From positions 930,001-994,000 of the forward strand of contig OZ251461.1 in assembly GCA_965242575.1 (NCBI GenBank): a stretch of 64,000 nt of DNA. The letters run 5' to 3'. The notes below the pieces were generated by a model. The model was not told the origin of the DNA. It ran no database searches and saw nothing but the letters and a program-made list of their open reading frames with translations. This DNA comes from JANQOH01 sp965242575. Its GTDB lineage: Bacteria; Pseudomonadota; Alphaproteobacteria; UBA7887. How positions within the stretch are numbered: position 1 is the stretch's first letter; the number at the start of each line of letters is the position of its first letter. Shown here piece by piece: positions 25,600 to 32,210 of this stretch. The translations under genes and the position numbers were made by a program.

Positions 25600-26661
25600 C
25601 TAGTGGCGCGGCGCGCGCGCGGCGCGCCAGTCGCGCGCCGCGCGCGGGATCTCGAGCAGGTTCTCGATGGGGGTTTGCAGCGGCACCGCGCATTCCGGCG
25701 CGATCATCGGCACCCCCGCCTCCAGGTTGGCGAACACCTCGGCGCGCACCTCCTCCGGCCCGCGGGCGAACAGCGTCTCCGGGTTGTTGATGTTGCCGAC
25801 CAGCGCGATGCCGCCGCCCGCCGCCGCCATCGACTCGCCGGGGCGGTTCTTGGAGTCGTAATGGAACGCGGCCATGCCGGTCTCGGCGATGAACCCCATC
25901 CGGTCGACGGTGCGCCCGCAGATGTGGAGGATCAGCGGGATGTCCAGCCGCTCGGCGAACTCGCGGTGCAGCTCCTTCAGGTAGCGGTCGTAATACTCGC
26001 CGCTCACCAGGTCGCCGGTGGCGTGGTCGGGCAGGGTGAGGGCGTCGGCGCCCGCGTCGATCTGCGCCTGCCCGAACAGGATCGTCGCCTGCTTGAGGCG
26101 GTCGAGCACGAGTTTGGTCCGCCCCGGATCGTCGAGCGAGAGCAGCAGGAACGGCTCGACCCCGAAACAGTGGTAGGCGAGCGACCACGGCCCCATCGTC
26201 TTGCCGATGATCGCCACCTCGTCGCCGAGTTCGCGGCGCAGGATGCGGATCGCGTCGAGCACGCAGCGGGTGTCGGGGTGGGTGAGGAAATCGTTGGGAA
26301 TGCGGATTTCGTCGGCGTCGGTCCAGATCGGTTCGCGCATCCGCACGGTGGGCCAGTTGTCCTTCTGCTCCCACTGCATCTTGCAGCCGAGCGCCGAGGA
26401 CTCCTGGATGATCGAGAACACCGGCATGACCGAGTCGAAGCCGAGTTCGGTGTGGCCCGCGGCGGCGAGGCGGGCCATCGGCTCCGCCTCGCGGTTGGCG
26501 CGCGGGAACGGCGCGTCGACCAGGTCCATCAACTCCACCGTCGCCACCGAGGTGGGGTTGCACACCGGGGTTCGGTCGACGGGGTCTCCCGCCAGCGCGG
26601 CGAGGACTCGCCGGCGCGGCGTCATCGGCGCGACGTTGTCGCCCATGTCTCGGTCGCCCAT
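25600..26661 (-). CDS. Uroporphyrinogen-decarboxylase-fold methyltransferase (MtaA/CmuA-like)
   Basis: 353 aa from the ATG at 26661, with AGGAGG 7-8 nt upstream; two later in-frame ATGs (MGDN, MTPRRR) are possible. The fold is that of UroD-type methyltransferases such as MtaA, MtbA and the N-terminal half of CmuA: TPRRRVLAALAGDPVDRTPV at the start, IDAGADALTLPDHATGDLVS mid-protein, and the zinc-site LILHICGRTVDRM with His and Cys. It should transfer methyl to or from the adjacent corrinoid protein. In CmuA the two domains are one polypeptide; here they are separate neighbouring genes. The methyl donor is unknown. Confidence 0.88.
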   Translation of the reverse strand: MGDRDMGDNVAPMTPRRRVLAALAGDPVDRTPVCNPTSVATVELMDLVDAPFPRANREAEPMARLAAAGHTELGFDSVMPVFSIIQESSALGCKMQWEQKDNWPTVRMREPIWTDADEIRIPNDFLTHPDTRCVLDAIRILRRELGDEVAIIGKTMGPWSLAYHCFGVEPFLLLSLDDPGRTKLVLDRLKQATILFGQAQIDAGADALTLPDHATGDLVSGEYYDRYLKELHREFAERLDIPLILHICGRTVDRMGFIAETGMAAFHYDSKNRPGESMAAAGGGIALVGNINNPETLFARGPEEVRAEVFANLEAGVPMIAPECAVPLQTPIENLLEIPRAARDWRAARAPRH

Positions 26662-26689
26662 GTCTCGGCCTCCTTCGGTTTCGGGCGCG

Positions 26690-27313
26690 TCAGTTGCGCG
26701 CGCTGGGAGCCGCCAGCACGCCGCGCGCCGCTTGCGCTTCCAATTCCCGCATCACCGCGCGCAGGTTGAGCGCGCGCACCATCAGCAGCCCCACCAGCGG
26801 GTCGTGGGCGTGGCCGCAGGGGAACCGGACCTCGTCGTCGCGGCCCTCCGCCTGCTCCATCTCGGCGAGCCGCGCGAGGCCGCGCGCCACCGCCAGCGCG
26901 CGCCGCCGCTCGCCGCCGTCGCCGGCGACGCGGTAGGCGCCGCCGCCGATCCCCTCGGCGCGGATGGTCTGGCCGGACTTGCGGTCGTCGACCGTCATGG
27001 GCCGGGGCGCCGCCTCGTCCTCCGGGGCCTTGCAGGCGTCGAGGAACAGCCGCTTGACCGCGAGCCGGTGCCCCGCGCCGCACCGGAAGCGCACCGCGCC
27101 GGGCGCGTCGGCCGCCGCCATCCCGCCCAGGCTCCGCATCGCCGCGGCGATGCCGGCCGCCCGCCCCTCGGCGCCCGGCAGGCGGCTGTAGGAATGGACG
27201 GTGAAAACCCGCGCGCCATCGCCCGGCCCCTCGTAGAGGCCGACCGATATGTCGTGGAAGCGCGGGTCCATCGAAAGCAGTTCGACCCGCCGCCCCAGAT
27301 CGACGATGCCCAT
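26690..27313 (-). CDS. Hypothetical protein, first gene of corrinoid operon
   Basis: 207 aa, no family recognised. It opens MGIVDLGRRVELLSMDPRFH and contains VFTVHSYSRLPGAEGRA, VRFRCGAGHRLAVKRLFLDA, a conserved-looking FPCGHAHDP with paired Cys and His, and a C-terminal helix. Cys-Gly-X-His patterns occur twice (RCGAGHR and PCGHAH), possibly metal-binding. It ends 28 bp before the UroD-like gene and reads in the same direction, so it is probably part of the operon. Its role could be substrate binding or an accessory factor; neither is shown. Confidence 0.7.
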   Translation of the reverse strand: MGIVDLGRRVELLSMDPRFHDISVGLYEGPGDGARVFTVHSYSRLPGAEGRAAGIAAAMRSLGGMAAADAPGAVRFRCGAGHRLAVKRLFLDACKAPEDEAAPRPMTVDDRKSGQTIRAEGIGGGAYRVAGDGGERRRALAVARGLARLAEMEQAEGRDDEVRFPCGHAHDPLVGLLMVRALNLRAVMRELEAQAARGVLAAPSARN

Positions 27314-27501
27314 GCCGGGGCCCCCGGACGGTCGCGCGGAAGGCCCGACCTTAGGCCGGGCGGTCGCGGGTATCAAGGCGCATGAGCGCGCCCGGAGCGG
27401 CGCGAAGCGGACTCGCGCCGCCGCCGCGGGCGATCGGTTAGAAAAGAAGCATATCCCTTGGTGTCGAGCGGCCGCTACGAATCTATGCGTCCGGGTCGGT
27501 A

Positions 27502-27708
27502 TTACGTGTCGGGAAAACGCCGTTCGAGGCGTTTCATTGCATCGTCCGCCTTTTCGGACATACGGCGCAGCTCGGACTCGTCCATGACCTGTCCGCTCTG
27601 GAAAAGCACGTTGCGCCGCGCCACTCGCGCGACGATTTCGTCCGTCGCGCGATCCTTCGCCGCGAAATAGTCCGCGAGCGACATCCGATCCCGCATCGCC
27701 TTCCACAT
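27502..27708 (-). CDS. Small hypothetical helical protein
   Basis: 68 aa, MWKAMRDRMSLADYFAAKDR then a charged helical remainder ending RRFPDT. The composition (many Arg, Glu, Asp, Met) is unlike random GC-rich read-through and local GC is lower than in its surroundings. A minus-strand TATAAT lies about 40 bp upstream and a GGGGGAGGG stretch precedes the ATG by 8 nt. No family is recognised; size and charge would suit an antitoxin-like or regulatory peptide, but no partner is adjacent. Confidence 0.5.
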   Translation of the reverse strand: MWKAMRDRMSLADYFAAKDRATDEIVARVARRNVLFQSGQVMDESELRRMSEKADDAMKRLERRFPDT

Positions 27709-27746
27709 CGAAAGCGCCCTCCCCCTCGCCGTCGGATTGGCGCACG

Positions 27747-27752
27747 ATTATA
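27747..27752 (-). promoter_or_regulatory. TATAAT -10 element upstream of the 27502-27708 gene
   Basis: A perfect minus-strand TATAAT in a locally AT-richer stretch. No good -35 is found 16-18 bp upstream. Confidence 0.4.
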
Positions 27753-27806
27753 CGATTCCCGTGTGTCGAGGCGATACCGCTTGCATGCAGCGGAGACCGC
27801 TCGCCG

Positions 27807-28991
27807 CTACACCGCGCCGGCGGCGCGCAGGGCGGCGATTTCGGCGGGGGCGTAGCCGAGCTCGCCGAGGATCTCGTCGGTGTGCTCGCCCAGGGTGGGC
27901 GGACGGCGGCGGATCCCGCCGGGACTCGCCGACAGGTCCAGCGGCGCGCGGAGCAGCGGGACCGGATCGGCGACGCCGGGATAGGCGAAGGGCAGCATCA
28001 GCCCCATCGCCCGGATGTGGCCGTGCTCCAGAACGTCCTGCGGCGCCAGCACCGGCGCCGAGGGCACCCGCGCCGCGTCGAGTTCGCGGACGCACTCTTC
28101 GGTCGTCCGCTCGCCGGTCCATTCCGCCATGCGCTCGCAGACGGCGTCGCGGTTGTCGCCGCGGGATTCGTCGGTGGCGAAGCGCGGGTCGGAGAGCCAA
28201 TGCTCCTCGCCCATCAGCCGCGCCCAGCGTTCGTAGAGCGGGTTGCCCACGGTCTGCACGAGGATCCAGCCGTCGCGGGTCTGGAACGCGTCGGTCGGCG
28301 CCGAGGTCTGGCCGCGGTTGCCGGTGGCGACGCGGTCCGGCGCGCGCAGCGCCTGTTCGACGACGGCGGGGTGGTTGAACGACAGCGCCGTGCCGAGCAG
28401 CGAGGTCTCGACCCGCTGCCCCTCGCCGGTCTTCTCCCGGTGCATGAGCGCCGCCATCGTCCCGAACGCGGAATAGAGCGCGGTCCCGAAATCGACGTAG
28501 GGCAGGAAGGCGCGCATGGGCTCCTCCGGCGCGCCGGAGAGGTACATCGCGCCGTTCATCGCCTGGCCGATGCCGTCGAAGCCGACGCGCCCGCTCATCG
28601 GCCCGACCGGCCCGAAGCCCGAGGTCGTGGCGAGGATGACGTCGCGCCGGTGCGCCTTCAGGCTGTCGTAATCGACGCCCATCCGCGCGAGGGCGGGCGG
28701 CGGCAGGTTGGCGACGACCACGTCGGCGGCGGCGGCGAGCCGGCGCACCACCTCGGCGCCGCCGGGGGTGCGCGGGTTCAGCGTCATCCCGCGCTTGTTG
28801 CGCGCCATTTGCAGGAAGCCGGCGCCCGGCCCGCCGTCGCAGACCGGCTGCACGAAGCGGTCCTCGCTGCCGGCGATCTTTTCGACGCGGATTACGTCGG
28901 CGCCCAGCTCCGCCAGCAGCGTGGCGCAGAACGGGCCGGCGATGTAGCGCCCGAAATCGAGCACCCGCACGCCGTCCAGGACTCCCGTCAT
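27807..28991 (-). CDS. Class III CoA-transferase (CaiB/BaiF family)
   Basis: 394 aa, normal length for the family. The N-terminus MTGVLDGVRVLDFGRYIAGP and the following ELGADVIRVEKIAG are diagnostic. RNKRGMTLN and the putative catalytic Asp167 in LPYVDFGTALYSAF match the formyl-CoA transferase active-site position. The C-terminal HTDEILGELGYAPAEIAALR is typical. It moves CoA between carboxylic acids; the acid cannot be deduced, as no acyl-CoA dehydrogenase or hydratase is adjacent. The start codon overlaps the stop of the upstream mechanosensitive channel gene (4 bp). Confidence 0.93.
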   Translation of the reverse strand: MTGVLDGVRVLDFGRYIAGPFCATLLAELGADVIRVEKIAGSEDRFVQPVCDGGPGAGFLQMARNKRGMTLNPRTPGGAEVVRRLAAAADVVVANLPPPALARMGVDYDSLKAHRRDVILATTSGFGPVGPMSGRVGFDGIGQAMNGAMYLSGAPEEPMRAFLPYVDFGTALYSAFGTMAALMHREKTGEGQRVETSLLGTALSFNHPAVVEQALRAPDRVATGNRGQTSAPTDAFQTRDGWILVQTVGNPLYERWARLMGEEHWLSDPRFATDESRGDNRDAVCERMAEWTGERTTEECVRELDAARVPSAPVLAPQDVLEHGHIRAMGLMLPFAYPGVADPVPLLRAPLDLSASPGGIRRRPPTLGEHTDEILGELGYAPAEIAALRAAGAV

Positions 28992-30199
28992 GTCTCCCCT
29001 CCCTCGTCCTTCGGGTTCGCCAGCGTTCCCGTAACCATGACCGTGCGGTGCGGGAACGGGATCTCCACCCCCGCCGCGTCGAAGGCGCGCTTCATGCGGC
29101 GGTGGAATTCGCGGCGCACGCCCCATTGCCGGTTCGGCCGCGTCTTGAGCCGCACCCGGATGTTGACCGACGAATCGCCGAACGACTCCAGCCCCAGCAC
29201 GTCGAGGGGTTCGAGGATGCGCGGCCCGTAGTGGGGGTCGCGGCGCATGTCCTCGGCGATCTCGCGCAGGATGGCGGCGACCGCGTCCACGTCCTCCTTG
29301 TAGGCCACCCCCGCCTCGACGAAGGCGTAGGAGAACCCCTTGCTGCGGTTGACCACGCTGCCGACGTCGCCGAACGGGACGATGTGGACGTCCCCCCGCA
29401 GGTCGCGCAGGCGGACGGTGCGCAGCGTCATGCCCTCGACCTGGCCGGAATGCCCGCCGAGGTCGACTACGTCGCCCACGGCGATGGAGTCCTCGAGCAG
29501 GATGAATATGCCCGTCGCCACGTCCTTGACGATGCTCTGCGCGCCGAAGCCGATGGCGATGCCGGCGACTCCGGCGGCGGCGAGCAGCGGGCCGATGGAG
29601 ATTCCCAGTTCCGCGAACAGGGTGAGCGCGGCGACCGCGGCGATCGCCCAGCCCGCCGCGCGGCGCGCCAGCGGCAGCAGGGTGCGCGCGCGCGGCCCGC
29701 CGCCGCGCCGGGCGGCGCGGGCGCAGGCGGCGTCCACCAGCTCCCACGCGGCGAGGGCGGCGAGGACGGTGAAGGCCGCCGCCGCCGCGCGCCCGGCGAT
29801 CGCGCCTCCCGGCCCGCCCGCCAGCCATGCGGCCGCGCCGCCGATCCAGATTTCCGCCAGCGCCAGCGCGGCGGATGCGAGGATGGCGGCCCAGGCGGCC
29901 TTGCGCGCGGCGGCGGCGTAGAGTCCGGCGCGGGACTCCAGCCCCGGCGCGGGCCCGGCGAGGCGCCGCCGCGCCGCCGCGAGAAGGCGCGATTCGCGGC
30001 CCAGGCCGCGCCGCGCCGCCCACGTCAGCGCCAGCGCGGCGGCGAGGACCGCGGCCGTCGCCCCCGCGCGGGCGAGGAGCGCCGCGCCGTCGTCCGAGAT
30101 CGCCCACGCCCAGGCGCTCCGCCACGCCGGATCCGCCACGTCCTGGGCGAACGCCGCGCCCGGCGCGACCGGCCACGCCGCCGCCGCGAGCGCAAGCAG
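28988..30199 (-). CDS. MscS-family mechanosensitive channel with signal peptide
   Basis: About 403 aa. A signal-like N-terminus (LRLLALAAAAWPVAPGAAFA) is followed by several membrane helices and the MscS pore and vestibule: LLAAAGVAGIAIGFGAQSIV, KDVATGIFILLEDSIAVGDV, VRLRDLRGDVHIVPFGDV, and a C-terminal REFHRRMKRAFDAAGVEIPF. The start is unclear: no ATG, GTG or TTG lies in frame before the signal peptide. A CTG at 30199, 14 bp after the stop of the preceding gene, is the nearest candidate and is used here. Translational coupling with the upstream coiled-coil gene, or a sequencing error, would also explain it. Confidence 0.85.
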   Translation of the reverse strand: MLALAAAAWPVAPGAAFAQDVADPAWRSAWAWAISDDGAALLARAGATAAVLAAALALTWAARRGLGRESRLLAAARRRLAGPAPGLESRAGLYAAAARKAAWAAILASAALALAEIWIGGAAAWLAGGPGGAIAGRAAAAAFTVLAALAAWELVDAACARAARRGGGPRARTLLPLARRAAGWAIAAVAALTLFAELGISIGPLLAAAGVAGIAIGFGAQSIVKDVATGIFILLEDSIAVGDVVDLGGHSGQVEGMTLRTVRLRDLRGDVHIVPFGDVGSVVNRSKGFSYAFVEAGVAYKEDVDAVAAILREIAEDMRRDPHYGPRILEPLDVLGLESFGDSSVNIRVRLKTRPNRQWGVRREFHRRMKRAFDAAGVEIPFPHRTVMVTGTLANPKDEGGET

Positions 30200-30212
30200 G
30201 CGAAGCGTGCGC

Positions 30213-30794
30213 CTATGAGAGTTCGACGATGGCGATGATCGCTCCGGCCAGGGCGACCATCGTTCCGACGATGGCGCCGGTCTGGATCCACACGATGCGG
30301 TAGAGGTCGGCCTTGGTGGCGTTGTTGTCGATCCTGTCCTCGAGGCGCGCGGTGGAGGCGTCGATCTTCTCGTCGAGGCGCGTGGTCTTCTCGTCGAGGC
30401 GCGCGTTGGAGGCGTCGATCTTCGCGTCGAGATGCGCGGTCGAGGAATCGATCTTCGCGTCGAGATGCGCGTTGGAGGCGTCGATCTTTTCGTCGAGGCG
30501 CGCGGTCGAGGAATCGATCTTTTCGTCGAAGTGCGCGTTGGAGGCGTCGATCTTCGCGTCGAGGCGCGCGGCGGAGGCGTCGACCTTCTCATCGATCCGC
30601 GCCGCGGTCGCGTCGATCTTGTCGTCGATCTGCGCGGCGGTTGCTTCGAGATCGGCGCGCGTCGCGGCGCGGTCGCCGGAATTGGCGATGGCCTCCGCGA
30701 TCGCCTCGGCTTGGCGGCGGGCGACGCCGGCCGCCTCAAGGCGCCGCGCGGCCCGAAGGGTGTCGAAAGCCGTCGCCGGTTGCGTGTTCGCCAT
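30213..30794 (-). CDS. Coiled-coil membrane-anchored protein (DUF1640/CCDC90-like) with hendecad repeats
   Basis: 193 aa. The N-terminus FDTLRAARRLEAAGVARRQA and C-terminal ATKADLYRIVWIQTGAIVGT, followed by one hydrophobic helix, are typical of this widespread small family. The middle is built of about eight 11-residue units of the form ARLDEKIDASN / AHLDAKIDSST, a right-handed or straight coiled coil. Function in bacteria is unknown. A degraded relative is at 2741. It is 14 bp upstream of the MscS gene and probably co-transcribed with it. Confidence 0.85.
   Translation of the reverse strand: MANTQPATAFDTLRAARRLEAAGVARRQAEAIAEAIANSGDRAATRADLEATAAQIDDKIDATAARIDEKVDASAARLDAKIDASNAHFDEKIDSSTARLDEKIDASNAHLDAKIDSSTAHLDAKIDASNARLDEKTTRLDEKIDASTARLEDRIDNNATKADLYRIVWIQTGAIVGTMVALAGAIIAIVELS
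30346..30600. repeat. 33-bp minisatellite encoding the coiled-coil repeats
   Basis: Consecutive 33-bp units of the type GCGTCGATCTTCTCGTCGAG with GCGCGCGGTCGAGGA or GCGCGTTGGA, six to eight imperfect copies. Unit number can vary in frame without breaking the protein. Confidence 0.75.
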
Positions 30795-30854
30795 GCCGGC
30801 AGGCTAGGCCGGCGGCGCGGCGCGCGCAAGGGCGGCATGCGTGCATTATCGTGC

Positions 30855-30883
30855 TTGACGGCGCGCCGGAATGTTCCTATTAT
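30855..30883 (+). promoter_or_regulatory. Strong promoter giving an apparently leaderless mRNA
   Basis: TTGACG (30855-30860) and TATTAT (30878-30883) with ideal 17-bp spacing. The expected transcription start, 6-8 nt after the -10, falls at or next to the ATG at 30891, so the mRNA would have almost no 5' leader. Confidence 0.65.
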
Positions 30884-30890
30884 GTGCCTT

Positions 30891-31448
30891 ATGGAGCACG
30901 AACGGCGCATGACGGCGCGCGCGGCCCGCGAGCGGGTCGCGGCGGCGCTCGGGGCGGCCGGCGGAACGCTCGCCGCCCTTTCGGACCCGCTTCCCGCTAT
31001 CGACCGCGCGGTGGCGCGGGAATACGGGGTGGCGGCGTCGGCTCTGGCCTCGGGCGGGCGGGGCCGGGCGCCGACGCTGGCGCGCTGGACGGCGCTCGCG
31101 CTCGGCCACGCCGGCGCGCGGCGCCCGGCCGGCGCGCTGTGCCGGCGCTACGGCTGCGGCGCCGGGACGGTGCTCCGCGCCGTGGCGGCGGTGGCCGGCG
31201 GCGCCGTCGCGCCCGCGCGCCTCGCCGCGCTGGCGCGGCGGGCCTGCGGCGGCGGCGCGGCGCGAGGGGCGGCGGACCGGGCGGAGGAGCGCGCGCGGAC
31301 CCGCGCGTGCCTCACCTGCGGCGGGGCGTTCGAGTCCGAGGGGCCGCACAACCGGATGTGCGACCCTTGCCGCGAGGAGCGCGCGGGCGAGCCCGAGGAC
31401 CTGTGGACCGTCCATGCGCCGCTCCAGCTGGACGACGAGGCGTGGTGA
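30891..31448 (+). CDS. DnaA C-terminal-like DNA-binding plus zinc-ribbon protein
   Basis: 185 aa. Residues about 35-100 (IDRAVAREYGVAASAL, then TLARWTALALGHAG, then YGCGAGTVLRAVAAVAG) resemble the helix-turn-helix of the DnaA C-terminal or Trp-repressor-like superfamily. The C-terminus has a zinc ribbon CLTCGGAFESEGPHNRMCDPCR with two CXXC pairs. I infer a small transcription factor. The start ATG 30891 would be leaderless; ATG 30909 is an alternative. The next gene starts within its stop codon (GTGA overlap). Confidence 0.7.
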   Translation: MEHERRMTARAARERVAAALGAAGGTLAALSDPLPAIDRAVAREYGVAASALASGGRGRAPTLARWTALALGHAGARRPAGALCRRYGCGAGTVLRAVAAVAGGAVAPARLAALARRACGGGAARGAADRAEERARTRACLTCGGAFESEGPHNRMCDPCREERAGEPEDLWTVHAPLQLDDEAW

Positions 31449-31792
31449 ACGGGGCCGGCGGCGCGGCGCCGCTCCCCGGCGCGCTGGCGGACATCGCGGC
31501 GGCGGCCGGCCGCGCGGCGGCGTGCGACGTAGCGCTGGCGCATGGCGGCGCCGAGTCGTGGCGCGTGCCCCGCAGCCTCGACGGCGAGGCCGGCCGCGCG
31601 CTCGCCGACCTGGTGGGCCGCCGCGCGGCGCGGGCGCTGGCGCGGCGTTTCGGCGGCGACACGCTGGCGGTCCCCCTCGCCCGCCGCGCGCTCGTCGCCC
31701 ATCTCGCCGCGGCCGGCCTGACGACGTCCGAGATCGCGCGCCGCCTCCGCATCGCCCGCCGCACCGTCCGCCGCTACCGCGCCGGGGCGTGA
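31445..31792 (+). CDS. Mor-like/HTH small DNA-binding protein
   Basis: 115 aa starting at GTG 31445, overlapping the previous stop (GTG 31442 is also in frame). The middle GRALADLVGRRAARALARRF and the C-terminal helix-turn-helix LTTSEIARRLRIARRTVRRY resemble Mor/C-type phage activators. The pair with the zinc-ribbon protein suggests a small regulatory module, perhaps of phage origin. No target is identified. Confidence 0.65.
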   Translation: MNGAGGAAPLPGALADIAAAAGRAAACDVALAHGGAESWRVPRSLDGEAGRALADLVGRRAARALARRFGGDTLAVPLARRALVAHLAAAGLTTSEIARRLRIARRTVRRYRAGA

Positions 31793-31863
31793 CGGGCCGC
31801 CGACGCCGTCCTCCCCCGGCGGTGCTACATGAACGCCGACGGCGCACGCCCCCGGAGGTCGCC

Positions 31864-32127
31864 ATGAGCGCTGCGCAGGGATTGCCCGCGGCCATGATCG
31901 ACGCGCATTTCGGCGCCGAGGAGGAGGCGCGCGCGGAGGCGCGCCGCCGGAAGTCGCAGCCGGTCGACGAGTACATGATCGTCCGTTGCGAGCGGACGGG
32001 CTACGGCAATTGGCGGGTCCGCTCGATTCCCGCCGATCTCGCGCTGGACATGTTCGATCTGGCTCCGGCGATGGGGACGCCGATTTTCGGATTGCGCAGT
32101 CGATCGGCGGACGGGAAGGACCGATGA
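31864..32127 (+). CDS. Small hypothetical protein
   Basis: 87 aa from the ATG at 31864, with GGAGG 6 nt upstream. It opens MSAAQGLPAAMIDAHFGAEE, then a charged helix and the segment DEYMIVRCERTGYGNWRVRS. No family recognised. It follows the Mor-like gene by 71 bp in the same direction and is convergent with the glycosyltransferase array. Confidence 0.6.
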   Translation: MSAAQGLPAAMIDAHFGAEEEARAEARRRKSQPVDEYMIVRCERTGYGNWRVRSIPADLALDMFDLAPAMGTPIFGLRSRSADGKDR

Positions 32128-32210
32128 CCGATGGCGGTGGGGAACGGCGCGCCCCGCCGGCGCACCCAGGCGCCATGAGAAACGCAGGTTGGTTTATAGT
32201 TATATCGGCA

